Position numbers and translations under genes: made by a program
Source of the DNA: Ignavibacteriales bacterium
Lineage (GTDB): Bacteria > Bacteroidota > Ignavibacteria > Ignavibacteriales > Ignavibacteriaceae
NCBI GenBank assembly: GCA_016709155.1
Contig: JADJEI010000001.1
Span: forward strand, 558,001 to 622,000
Length of the DNA: 64,000 nucleotides
Direction: 5' to 3'
In this document: in pieces, positions 9,061-16,488 of the stretch
How positions within the stretch are numbered: the stretch's first letter is position 1
How the letters are laid out: every line of letters begins with the position of its first letter
The notes under the pieces: model-generated
Told to the model about the DNA's origin: nothing
Database searches by the model: none
Seen by the model: only the letters and a program-made list of their open reading frames with translations

Positions 9061-9120
9061 GTATCTAACAGAGGGCTTGCAAACCGTTATGCGTCATGCT
9101 TGGGGACACTGCTAACTTGT
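9061..9120 (+). repeat. attC-like spacer
   Basis: After the deiminase stop lies TCTAACAGAGGGCTTGCAAA followed by CCGTTATGCG and then CACTGCTAACTTGT. The TAACA and CGTTAT boxes are arranged as a short attC-like pair (about 9064-9092), with a further GCTAAC downstream. The pairing is weaker than in the full site at 13977. Confidence 0.45.
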
Positions 9121-9168
9121 AACTGACTGCATGAAATTAACTTTGATAAACATTAGAACAAATTGCAA

Positions 9169-9813
9169 ATGAAAAAGTATTATTTTTTAATAGCCAGTGT
9201 ATTGATGCTTATTTTATCCTTAGTCGGATTTTCCGATAATTTGATTACAGATACAGGTCAAGAGAGTAATAGCGACCCAAAGTTTATTATACATGGGTTA
9301 TTTCTTTTGCCTGGTTCATTATTCTTATTATCCAAACTAACTTTATAAGGCAAGAGAACTATAAAGCTCACATAAAACTGGGAATAGCCGGCATGGTTGT
9401 AGCAATTGGAGTATTGCTCACCACTGTGTACATTTTCCTGGTTGTTTATAATGGATGGAATGTTATGCCAATCAATGCCAAAGTTAACAGGTTTTTTATG
9501 CCGAGTTATGCCTTATTGGTTTGGTTAGGGTACATGAACAGAAAAAAACCTAACAAGCACAAAAGGTTTATGTATGTAGGAACATTGTATATGTTAGGTC
9601 CGATTTTAGACAGGGCTCTTGATCATACATATATTTCCAGACGAACTCATTTCTAATACTGTTGGCTGGGGCCCCTTTATTATAGGATTCTGGAGTCTCT
9701 TTTTTATTTCTCTTTTTATCTACGACTAGTTAACTCTGAGAAAAATTCATCCAATAACTTACTTAGGTTTTATTTGGTTTTATATCGTTTGGACAATTAC
9801 GGCATTTATTTAA
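9169..9813 (+). pseudogene. decayed four-helix-type membrane protein gene
   Basis: Three frame segments join to one membrane protein of about 214 residues. Segment 1 starts at ATG 9169 (MKKYYFLIASVLMLILSLVG) and is in frame to about 9308. A one-base loss there shifts to the frame reading AWFIILIIQTNFIRQENYKA and on to ...LGPILDRALDHTYI. A second shift near 9637 leads to PDELISNTVGWGPFIIGFW and LFFISLFIYD, then an in-frame TAG (9727-9729, probably from a Trp codon), then LTLRKIHPITYLG and the stop at 9811-9813. Two shifts plus a nonsense codon argue for true decay. I do not recognise the family; a hydrophobic DUF2306-like protein is possible. Confidence 0.75.
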
Positions 9814-9889
9814 AACCATGATAACTTATTCAACAAACATTGTTAAATAAATAACTGAAAAAACTTTGCATCAATGATAGCACGAACTT

Positions 9890-9935
9890 AATATATTGGT
9901 TTGCCGCAAGTGGCGGTAACGCGGTTTATTGAAAG
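9890..9935 (+). repeat. attC-like half site
   Basis: The segment CGAACTTAATATATTGGTTT then GCCGCAAGTGGCGGTAAC carries the GGTTTGCCGC/GGCGGTAAC pairing seen in related spacers. It sits in a 323-bp stretch (9814-10136) without an intact gene; the rest of that stretch is the short HhH remnant described next and otherwise nothing recognisable. Confidence 0.35.
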
Positions 9936-9954
9936 TTTCTGCTTCTTTTAAAGT

Positions 9955-10122
9955 TTGGCGCACCTGCAAAGACGTGCATTAGAAATTAATGGCATAGCAT
10001 CTTTGGAACAACAATCCAAATACACAGAAAAGGAAGTACTAAACTTTAATGGAATGGGAAAAAGCACTATTCCAAAACTAAAAGAGGCATTAACAAAAGC
10101 AGACCTTTCATTCAATAAGTAA
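9955..10122 (+). pseudogene. helix-hairpin-helix protein remnant (RNA polymerase alpha-CTD-like)
   Basis: A short frame ending at TAA 10120-10122 encodes about 55 residues: QRRALEINGIASLEQQSKYT, EKEVLNFNGMGKSTIPKLKE, ALTKADLSFNK. The GI.SLEQL...EKE.L...GMG..TI..L pattern is the helix-hairpin-helix fold of the RNA polymerase alpha C-terminal domain, found also in small stand-alone DNA-binding proteins of Bacteroidota. The upstream bases in another frame read GAPA, which would normally precede QRALE, so the N-terminus seems cut off by a frameshift near 9966-9970. No good start codon remains. Confidence 0.55.
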
Positions 10123-10136
10123 TAATAACAGACAAT

Positions 10137-10496
10137 ATGACGAAATCAGAAATAGCACAAGCGTTCTCAGGCGGACAATTTGAAAAGTGTTTGAACTACT
10201 TAACTGACCAAACTATTTGGAATACTCCAGGTGAGCAATTCTTGACAGGCAGAAAGGAAATAGAACCTTTCTGTAAAAACATAACAGCTTACTTTAGTAG
10301 AGTAACTTCAAATTTCAAACAACTCAATCTTATAGAAAATGACCGTTGTGTTGCTATCAATGGGACAGCAGAATTTATCCGTGAAGGGAAAAGAGTTGCA
10401 TTTGTTTCCTCATGTGACGTTTACGAATTTGACTTGGACAACAAAATTTTAAGTATCAATTCTTATTGTATAACTGAGCGACAGGAGAAGGAATGA
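10137..10496 (+). CDS. SnoaL-like / NTF2-fold protein
   Basis: A 119-residue cone-shaped NTF2-like protein: N-terminal helix (IAQAFSGGQFEKCLNYLTDQ), a GEQFLTGRKEIEPFC loop (residues 32-46) and a C-terminal strand (RVAFVSSCDVYEFDLDNKI) typical of SnoaL/SnoaL_2 domains. The family spans small enzymes and ligand-binding proteins, and the sequence gives no reaction. It begins 15 nt after the HhH remnant and is followed two bases after its stop by the conserved AACAACGAAC repeat, as a cassette would be. Confidence 0.75.
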   Translation: MTKSEIAQAFSGGQFEKCLNYLTDQTIWNTPGEQFLTGRKEIEPFCKNITAYFSRVTSNFKQLNLIENDRCVAINGTAEFIREGKRVAFVSSCDVYEFDLDNKILSINSYCITERQEKE

Positions 10497-10497
10497 A

Positions 10498-10550
10498 AAA
10501 ACAACGAACTGCTAACATCGTACTGGCAAGTTTTGGGCAGCCTGTAAACT
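10498..10550 (+). repeat. attC-like left arm
   Basis: AAACAACGAACTGCTAACAT (10498-10517) directly follows the SnoaL stop and continues CGTACTGGCAAGTTTTGGGC. It matches the left-arm string at 5471 and 16489. No clear right arm is found before the next gene at 10596, so the site is short. Confidence 0.55.
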
Positions 10551-10595
10551 TAAAATTTTATAACTTTGAACCAGCAGATTAAAAATAAATAGACA

Positions 10596-12101
10596 ATGAA
10601 AAAAATAATCCTTCTCTCAATCGTGATTGGTTTGATAACTGTTTACTCAAACAACTCCCGAAATGGTAATTCCGACAGCACAAAATACGCTGTTGTAATC
10701 AGCAACGACACTTGCAAACTAATTGATAACTACCTTACAAAACTTACCAACGAGAAAAACTTTTCCGGCGGACTTCTTATCGTAAAAGACGGAAAGAAAA
10801 TATTTAGCAAAGGTTACGGCTGGGCAGACAAGGACAAGAGAATTCTATTCACATCAAGTACATTAGCATCTATCGGCAGCATTACAAAAGCATTTACAGC
10901 TGCTGCAATTATGAAGTTAGTGGAGCAAAATGAATTATCACTTGACGACCAACTGAAAAAATATTTTCCAACCATTCCTGAAGACAAGGCAAACATTACA
11001 ATTCATCAATTGCTTACTCACTCATCAGGCTTTCACGAGTTTTTAAAACAAGACGGCGGCGACTACGAAAAAATAAATACAGAGGAATTTTTAAACCGGG
11101 CATTTGCAGAACCATTGGCATTTAAGCCTGGAGAGAAAGCAGTTTACACCAATGTTGGTTTTAGTGTTTTGGGGATAATCATTGAGCAAGTTTCAGGACT
11201 TGACTACGAAGAGTTTTTAAAAACAAATCTGTTTCAACCTCTGGGAATAAAAGACATTGGCTACCATTACCCTGCTGCATCGAACGATACTATCGCCATC
11301 GGTTACCGAAACGGAAAAATTTGGGGAACACACCAACAACATTTTGAACAGGCTGGCGGCGGACCTTATTGGAACTTAAAAGCCAACGGAGGATTAGAAG
11401 TTTCATTAGACGAAATGTTTTTGTGGGCAAACAGCTTTACTAATCATTCTATTCTTAGTGAATCAACTATTCAGAAAATGTTTACAGCACACATTCAGGA
11501 GGAAGGATACAATGGTGAATCTTTTTTTGGCTATGGCTGCAATATTTTACAAAGCAGGCGAAACACCAAAATGATAGATAACGGAGGAAGTAATGGGATT
11601 TATTTTGCAAGATTAATTCGCCTTCCCGAAGAAGGATTGGTATTTTATATGGTAACAAATGAAAGTTCGATTCATACAATGATGGTTTTACCGAATGTAA
11701 CTCAGCTTTATTTCAATGGAAAAATAGAGCAAGACGCTTTGACAATGCAACCAGTATTTCAGAATCAAACAGCAAAACAAATTTATGAAATACTTGAAGA
11801 ACCAACTACCACTGACTTAGCTACTGAGCTAAATAAAAATAAAATTAAGGTTGAAGATGATATGGTTTTATTGGAAGTTGGACAATTACTAATTCAAGAA
11901 AATAAAACCGACAAGGCATTAGTCCTTTATAAATTCTACACTAAAACTTTCCCAAACATTGTAGTTGCCTGGAATGACTTAGGCGATATCTATCTAACTC
12001 AAAATAATAAAGACGAAGCAATTAAATGCTATCAACAAGCACTGAAAATACGACCAGAAAATCCAAGAGCGAAGGAATCGTTAGACAAGTTGACAAAATG
12101 A
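10596..12101 (+). CDS. serine hydrolase (beta-lactamase class C family) with C-terminal TPR
   Basis: A 501-residue secreted protein. A short N-terminal hydrophobic segment (residues 3-18) is followed by a PF00144 hydrolase domain with S95-I-T-K98 as the nucleophile motif and Y184-T-N186 as the general-base motif. The C-terminal 70 residues (LVLYKFYTKTFPN, VAWNDLGDIYLTQNN, DEAIKCYQQALKIRPENPRA) form one to two TPR repeats. It may act on beta-lactams, peptides or esters; the TPR points to a protein partner. Its stop overlaps the ATG of the metallo-beta-lactamase (ATGA at 12098), so the two are probably translated together. Confidence 0.82.
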   Translation: MKKIILLSIVIGLITVYSNNSRNGNSDSTKYAVVISNDTCKLIDNYLTKLTNEKNFSGGLLIVKDGKKIFSKGYGWADKDKRILFTSSTLASIGSITKAFTAAAIMKLVEQNELSLDDQLKKYFPTIPEDKANITIHQLLTHSSGFHEFLKQDGGDYEKINTEEFLNRAFAEPLAFKPGEKAVYTNVGFSVLGIIIEQVSGLDYEEFLKTNLFQPLGIKDIGYHYPAASNDTIAIGYRNGKIWGTHQQHFEQAGGGPYWNLKANGGLEVSLDEMFLWANSFTNHSILSESTIQKMFTAHIQEEGYNGESFFGYGCNILQSRRNTKMIDNGGSNGIYFARLIRLPEEGLVFYMVTNESSIHTMMVLPNVTQLYFNGKIEQDALTMQPVFQNQTAKQIYEILEEPTTTDLATELNKNKIKVEDDMVLLEVGQLLIQENKTDKALVLYKFYTKTFPNIVVAWNDLGDIYLTQNNKDEAIKCYQQALKIRPENPRAKESLDKLTK

Positions 12102-12853
12102 AATTATTAATTAAAACACTATTGATTATTATTTCAGTCATTGTTTTAAATTGCGGCTCTCAAAAACAAGACGCGTTTAAATCTAAAGAGGTTTACAAAT
12201 CCAATGATTTAGTTATTACCCAAATTACCGAAAATTCTTTTGTGCATACTTCTTTCTTACAAACAAATGATTTTGGGAATGTGCCTTGTAACGGACTAAT
12301 TGCGAGAGATAATAATGAAGCGATTATTTTCGACACACCGACTAATAACAAAAGCTCAGAAGAATTAATCAAATGGATAAACGAAACTCTTCATTGCAAA
12401 ATAAATGCTATTATTCCAACTCATTTTCACGACGACTGTTTAGGCGGACTAAAAGCATTTGAAGAAGATCATATTCCTTCTTATGCAAATGTAAAAACAA
12501 TCGAACTTGCAAAAGAAAATAATTTAGTTGTTCCCAGGAATGGTGTTGCTGATACCCTAACTCTAAAAGTTGGCAATGAAATTATTACAGTAAAATTTTT
12601 CGGGGAGGGACATACGAAAGATAATGTAGTGGGCTATTTCCCAAGTGAAAAAATAATGTTTGGCGGTTGCTTAATAAAAGAATTAGATGCCGGTAAAGGT
12701 TATTTAGGCGACGCTAATGTTATAGATTGGTCAAGTACAGTTGAAAGAGTTAAAATGGAATATCCAGATATGAAAATTGTTGTTCCGGGACATGGAGAAT
12801 ATGGTGACAAAAAATTACTTGATTATACAATAAAATTATTCAAGGCTCAATAA
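12098..12853 (+). CDS. subclass B1 metallo-beta-lactamase
   Basis: 251 residues from the ATG that overlaps the previous stop. An N-terminal hydrophobic segment ends in LNCGS (Cys19), so it is a secreted or lipid-anchored protein. All zinc ligands of subclass B1 are in place: H109-F-H111-D-D113 (Zn1 pair and the Asp of site 2), H172 in GEGHTKDN, C191 in GGCLIK and H232 in PGHGE. The Cys ligand distinguishes B1 from B3 and from general MBL-fold hydrolases. B1 enzymes hydrolyse penicillins and commonly carbapenems. It resembles the Bacteroidota-type enzymes (BlaB/IND/CcrA group), but activity is inferred only. It forms a two-gene unit with a serine hydrolase. Confidence 0.9.
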   Translation: MKLLIKTLLIIISVIVLNCGSQKQDAFKSKEVYKSNDLVITQITENSFVHTSFLQTNDFGNVPCNGLIARDNNEAIIFDTPTNNKSSEELIKWINETLHCKINAIIPTHFHDDCLGGLKAFEEDHIPSYANVKTIELAKENNLVVPRNGVADTLTLKVGNEIITVKFFGEGHTKDNVVGYFPSEKIMFGGCLIKELDAGKGYLGDANVIDWSSTVERVKMEYPDMKIVVPGHGEYGDKKLLDYTIKLFKAQ

Positions 12854-12879
12854 GAGAACTTCTTCTAAAATTGTTTTGG

Positions 12880-13030
12880 CAAAATAGCGGCTGATGAATT
12901 TATGATTTATAATAATAATTTTTTATCTTGGCGCAAGAAATAAAAGCAGCTATTTATGGCACAAAGTCCACAGAGATTTGCTGTATCTGTGCATGTTTAT
13001 GGGTGGGATGAATAAGTTAGCGGCTATGTT
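12880..13030 (+). repeat. long interspersed repeat, copy C (inverted ends)
   Basis: Third copy. The left end AAAATAGCGGCTGATGAATT (12881-12900) pairs with the right end AGTTAGCGGCTATGTT (13015-13030). The pairing bases differ from copy A, where AAAATGGC faces GCCATCATTTT, so the arms change while staying largely complementary. The core (TTTTTTATCTTGGCGCAAGA, TTTATGGCACAAAGTCC, TGTGCATGTTTATGGGTGGG) is close to copies A and B. Confidence 0.8.
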
Positions 13031-13076
13031 AAATGACAGCTTACAAACAACAAACACGACAAAACGAACTTGAAAT

Positions 13077-13460
13077 ATGACAACAAAAACACAAAAGACA
13101 TTGCCAAATTGGACACTAATTGTATCAGGACTTTTTGCTTTAATGGAAATTGGCGTAAGTGTATCATTATTCTTTTCACCGCAATCATTCGCTGACAAAA
13201 TTGACCTTGACGCAAAAGGTGTTGACTTTTTAATGTATATGTGGGCGACACGACAATTTGCTCTTGGTTTCATTTTCGCTATTGCGACAATCAAAAAATC
13301 AAGCCAAATGCTGACACTTGCTTATATTTTCTTTTTTGTAATGTTCATTGGTGACTTGGTTGTTGGCATTTTACTAAAAGACAATACACTTGTTATTAGT
13401 GCAGTTGTAATGTGTTTAATTGCCTCGGCATTGATATTTTTCATCAACAGGAAAAAATAA
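13077..13460 (+). CDS. small four-helix membrane protein (DUF4345-like)
   Basis: 127 residues with four hydrophobic segments (about 12-34, 55-72, 80-97 and 103-122). The segment LMYMWATRQFALGFIFA near 51-67 and the overall layout resemble DUF4345-like small membrane proteins; this is a weak family assignment and no function is known. It sits directly after repeat copy C and 7 nt before a VOC gene, so the two may form a two-gene cassette. Confidence 0.6.
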   Translation: MTTKTQKTLPNWTLIVSGLFALMEIGVSVSLFFSPQSFADKIDLDAKGVDFLMYMWATRQFALGFIFAIATIKKSSQMLTLAYIFFFVMFIGDLVVGILLKDNTLVISAVVMCLIASALIFFINRKK

Positions 13461-13467
13461 ATTAAAA

Positions 13468-13932
13468 ATGAAAAGAGCCTTTTTAATAATTTTGGCATTC
13501 GCGACAACCTTTTGTTTAGGTTTCGCATTTAAAACAATAACATCAATCAATAACAACAATCATATGAAACGAGTAACAGGAATTGGGGGTATTTTCTTCA
13601 AAAGCAACGACCCAAAACAAATTACAGAATGGTATAAAAAACACCTTGGGTTAGATGCAAATCCTTATGGTGCAACTTTTGAATGGTACGAAAGCCCAGA
13701 CAGTACAAAAAAAGCACAAACACAGTGGACACCATTTGCACAAGATTCAAAATACTTTGACAAGGACTTTATGATAAATTACCGAGTTGAAAACTTGGAA
13801 GCGCTTGTTGAAGAACTGAAAAAAGAAGGCGTAACAATTGTAGACAAAATTGAAACTTACGACTATGGTAAGTTTGTTCACATTCTTGACGGAGAAGGGA
13901 ACAAAGTTCAACTTTGGGAAGCAATTGACTAA
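13468..13932 (+). CDS. VOC family protein with N-terminal membrane anchor
   Basis: 154 residues. The first 32 (MKRAFLIILAFATTFCLGFA followed by a polar Asn-rich linker) look like a signal or anchor, and the VOC domain begins at MKRVTGIGGIFFKSND, so an alternative cytosolic start is ATG 13564. The module shows ITEWYKKHLGL (residues 48-58), DKDFMINYRVENLEALVEEL and the closing HILDGEGNKVQLWE with the usual metal-ligand glutamate. Substrate unknown. It is followed by the most complete attC-like site of the window. Confidence 0.75.
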   Translation: MKRAFLIILAFATTFCLGFAFKTITSINNNNHMKRVTGIGGIFFKSNDPKQITEWYKKHLGLDANPYGATFEWYESPDSTKKAQTQWTPFAQDSKYFDKDFMINYRVENLEALVEELKKEGVTIVDKIETYDYGKFVHILDGEGNKVQLWEAID

Positions 13933-13976
13933 GCTTGATTACAAACAGAAAACTCAAATTAGACAACAGAGAATAA

Positions 13977-14147
13977 CGCCTAACCGCTAACGCATGTTTT
14001 GCGTCAAGCGGGGTGACCCCGATAGAGGTTCGGGGCAGACTGTGCAAACTTGGAGCTTTGTGCTTCTGTTTAAGTTCAGTGCTGGTTGACAGTTTTGTAC
14101 TCCGAAACCCGCCCGAACGCAAAGCCCGAAACCGTTAGCTGCAAGTT
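13977..14147 (+). repeat. full-length attC-like palindrome
   Basis: Best example of the array's recombination-site-like repeat. The left arm holds GCTAACG (13986-13992) and TTTTGCGT (13997-14004). The right arm holds the complements ACGCAAA (14117-14123) and CGTTAGC (14133-14139). The site begins CGCCTAACC and ends GTTAGCTGCAAG, close to the attC boxes RYYYAAC and GTTRRRY, though the right box has C in place of a purine. An asymmetric spacer of about 110 bp, with GGGGTGACCCCG and GTTCGGGGC hairpins, separates the arms. Two boxes per arm with central asymmetry is the attC layout. Confidence 0.65.
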
Positions 14148-14215
14148 TAGAGAGACAGTTCTAACAATCAGACAACGAACAAAAATTAACTTTGAAGAAC
14201 ATTTAATAAATAAAA

Positions 14216-14836
14216 ATGAGCAAAATTATCTTTGACAGCGGAATATCACTTGATGGCTTCTTCGCAGGTGATAATCGAAGTCCAAGCAATCCAATGGGAG
14301 GTGTTTCAGGAAAAATTCATAGTTGGATGCTTATTCAAAAAGCATTCTGGGAATACTTAGGGTTCGATGGAGGCAAAGAGGACGGACCTGATGGTAAATT
14401 TATTAGAGAGACAATTGCAAGAACAGGTGCATTCATTATGGGGAAACGAATGTTTGAGGAAGGCGAAGCCAGTTGGCCAGAAGACTTATACAAAGCAGAT
14501 GTTTATGTGCTTACACAAGAAAAACGTGAACCTTGGGTTCAAAAAGGAACAACCACTTTTTATTTCATCAATGATGGAATACAAAGTGCTTTGGAAAAAG
14601 CAAAACAATCAGCTAAAGGTAAGGACATAAGAATACAGGGTGGAGCAAATACTATTCAACAATTTCTTAATGCAGGACTTGTTGACGAATTTTTCATCCA
14701 CATTGCTCCTGTTTTTCTAGGAAGCGGTATCAGACTATTTGACAGTATTGACAAAGATATTTATGATATACAAATCATAGAAGTAATACCTTCGGATTTA
14801 ACAACACATTTGAGATACAAATTGACTAAGAAGTAA
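14216..14836 (+). CDS. dihydrofolate-reductase-like RibD C-terminal domain protein
   Basis: 206 residues of the RibD_C (PF01872) fold. Diagnostic parts are the N-terminal IIFDSGISLDGFFAGDN (residues 4-20), FIMGKRMFEEGEASWPED (78-95), VLTQEKREPW and IRIQGGANTIQQFLNAGLVD (138-157), then HIAPVFLGSGIRLF. Members are NADPH-dependent reductases or unknown enzymes. It is a single gene immediately after the full attC-like site. Three related genes lie in this array (14216, 14918 and 17471), each too different to be a recent duplicate. Confidence 0.85.
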   Translation: MSKIIFDSGISLDGFFAGDNRSPSNPMGGVSGKIHSWMLIQKAFWEYLGFDGGKEDGPDGKFIRETIARTGAFIMGKRMFEEGEASWPEDLYKADVYVLTQEKREPWVQKGTTTFYFINDGIQSALEKAKQSAKGKDIRIQGGANTIQQFLNAGLVDEFFIHIAPVFLGSGIRLFDSIDKDIYDIQIIEVIPSDLTTHLRYKLTKK

Positions 14837-14839
14837 AAA

Positions 14840-14895
14840 ACAACGACTCGCCATCGTTTTTCGGGCATTATAAAAAGATAAGAACAAACGATAGA
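14840..14895 (+). repeat. attC-like short site
   Basis: AACAACGACTCGCCATCGTT follows the reductase stop at once. ATCGTTTT (14853-14860) is complementary to ACAAACGAT (14884-14892), giving a short hairpin of about 40 bp. The GCTAAC box has become CGCCAT. Confidence 0.4.
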
Positions 14896-14917
14896 CAATA
14901 ATAAAAAAGCGAACTAT

Positions 14918-15487
14918 ATGAGAAAAATAATTTCATTTATGCACATATCGCTTGACGGTTTTGTAGCCGGACCAAACAGAGAAATGGATTGGATCAAAGT
15001 TGATCAAGAAATTTTTGATCATGTCGTAAAACGGATAAGCAAAGGCGATACTTCATTATATGGACGAGTAACTTATGAGTTGATGGAAAGTTATTGGCCT
15101 ACCGCAGCAGAAAAGCCGACAGCAACCAAGCACGACATTGAACATTCAAAGTGGTATAGCAAAGTTCACAAAGTTGTTTTATCAAAAACAATGAATGACA
15201 AGGGTTTAAATAATACAACAATTATTAGCGACAACCTTTCGGACAGAATGAATGAATTAAAGGAAAATGGTAATAATGAAATCTTGCTTTTTGGCAGCCC
15301 GACAGCAACACATTCACTTATTCAACAAAACTTAATTGACGGCTATTGGCTATTTGTGAATCCAATTATTCTTGGACAAGGAATTCCATTGTTTGCAGAC
15401 ATAAAAGACAAAATAAAACTAAAACTCTTGACTACCCGTCAATTTAATTGCGGGGTGACAGAACTGAATTACACAATAGACAGATAA
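14918..15487 (+). CDS. dihydrofolate-reductase-like RibD C-terminal domain protein
   Basis: 189 residues: IISFMHISLDGFVAGPNREM (residues 4-23), the block SLYGRVTYELMESYWPT (46-62), KVVLSKTMND and a glycine-poor LLFGSPTATHSLIQQNLIDG, then FVNPIILGQGIPLF. This is the YyaP/YwjB-like branch of the RibD_C fold, presumed NADPH-dependent; substrate unknown. Single gene between attC-like repeats. Confidence 0.85.
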   Translation: MRKIISFMHISLDGFVAGPNREMDWIKVDQEIFDHVVKRISKGDTSLYGRVTYELMESYWPTAAEKPTATKHDIEHSKWYSKVHKVVLSKTMNDKGLNNTTIISDNLSDRMNELKENGNNEILLFGSPTATHSLIQQNLIDGYWLFVNPIILGQGIPLFADIKDKIKLKLLTTRQFNCGVTELNYTIDR

Positions 15488-15488
15488 T

Positions 15489-15525
15489 AATAACGAACCG
15501 CTGCGAGCGGTCATTGTGGAATGAC
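15489..15525 (+). repeat. minimal attC-like hairpin
   Basis: AATAACGAACCGCTGCGAGC is followed by GGTCATT. ACCGCT and AGCGGT are exact complements around a 3-nt loop. The left string equals the usual left arm (AACGAACCGCT), and the right GCGGTCATT equals the end of the right arm at 17333-17343 (TTAGCGGTCATT). It looks like a full site whose interior was deleted between its arms. Confidence 0.55.
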
Positions 15526-15550
15526 AAATCAAATAAGACAGAGACAATAA

Positions 15551-16006
15551 ATGAAAGTACAAGAACAAATCAAAAATTATATTGCTACTCAGCCTGAAGC
15601 AAAACGTGCGGACATTGAAGCTTTGCACAAACGCATACTTAAAGTATTGCCAAAATGTAAATTATGGTTCTTAGACGGCAAAGACGATAATGGTAAAACT
15701 GTTTCTAATCCTAAAATAGGGTATGGGCTTCAAACAATAAAATATGCTGATGGAAAGACCAAAGAGTTTTATCAAATTGGAATAAGTGCAAACACAACAG
15801 GAATATCTGTCTATATCATTGGTATTGAGGATAAGAAATATTTAGCAGCAAATTTTGGAGAAAAAATAGGAAAGGCAATTGTAAGCGGATATTGCATTAA
15901 GTTTAAATCATTAAAAGAAATAAATACTGATATACTTTTTGAAGCTATTCAATTTGGAATTAAAGTTTCGACTGAAAAAAGTGAATTCAATAGAATAAAG
16001 CAGTAA
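15551..16006 (+). CDS. DUF1801 domain protein
   Basis: 151 residues with the YdhG/DUF1801 fold: an N-terminal VQEQIKNYIATQPEAKRADI helix, then KVLPKCKLWF, PKIGYGLQTIKYADG (residues 53-67), QIGISANTTGISVYI and the C-terminal GYCIKFKSLKEINTDIL. The family is related to frataxin-like and iron-chaperone proteins by fold only, and function is unknown. It is one of three DUF1801-type genes in the array (also 19794 and 20737). Confidence 0.8.
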   Translation: MKVQEQIKNYIATQPEAKRADIEALHKRILKVLPKCKLWFLDGKDDNGKTVSNPKIGYGLQTIKYADGKTKEFYQIGISANTTGISVYIIGIEDKKYLAANFGEKIGKAIVSGYCIKFKSLKEINTDILFEAIQFGIKVSTEKSEFNRIKQ

Positions 16007-16042
16007 TATCACAATAATCAAAAACAATTTAGAATTAAAATT

Positions 16043-16483
16043 ATGGCAAGTATCAATCCTCACATTAACTTTAACGGAAATGCCGAAGAAGCATTCAACT
16101 TTTACAAATCAGTATTTGGCGGAGAGTTCGCAAAAATAATGCGTTTCAAAGATTTAGCAAGTCCCGAATTCCCGGTAGCAAAGCATGAAGCAAACAAAAT
16201 AATGCACATTGCTTTACCAATTGGTAAAAGTATTTTAATGGCTAATGATGTACCTGAAATACTGGGACGAACAAACGAAAATGAGAACAGAAGTAAAATT
16301 GTAATTAGTGCAGAAAGCAAAGAAGAAGCTGACAAATTATTCAATGGACTTTCGGCAGGCGGACAAATTGAAATGACTATTTCTGACAGCCCCTGGGGTT
16401 CATACTTTGGTATGTTTAGAGACAAATATGGAATCGAATGGATGGTGGACTTTGATCCAAAATATAAAGGCAATACAAATTGA
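16043..16483 (+). CDS. PhnB-like VOC family protein
   Basis: 146 residues of the PhnB / 3-demethylubiquinone-9 methyltransferase-like branch of the VOC superfamily. Signature parts are NPHINFNGNAEEAFNFYKSV (residues 5-24) followed by FGGEF, the segment IMHIALPIGKSILMANDVPE (53-72), and the C-terminal SPWGSYFGMFRDKYGIEWMV. These proteins have the VOC fold and mostly unknown activity. Single-gene unit; the conserved AACAACGAAC repeat begins a few bases after the stop. Confidence 0.85.
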   Translation: MASINPHINFNGNAEEAFNFYKSVFGGEFAKIMRFKDLASPEFPVAKHEANKIMHIALPIGKSILMANDVPEILGRTNENENRSKIVISAESKEEADKLFNGLSAGGQIEMTISDSPWGSYFGMFRDKYGIEWMVDFDPKYKGNTN

Positions 16484-16488
16484 CAAAA

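Noticed and set aside
13769..14122. - strand ORF across the VOC gene end and attC-like site
   Set aside because: Low-complexity translation opposite a clear VOC gene; shadow frame.
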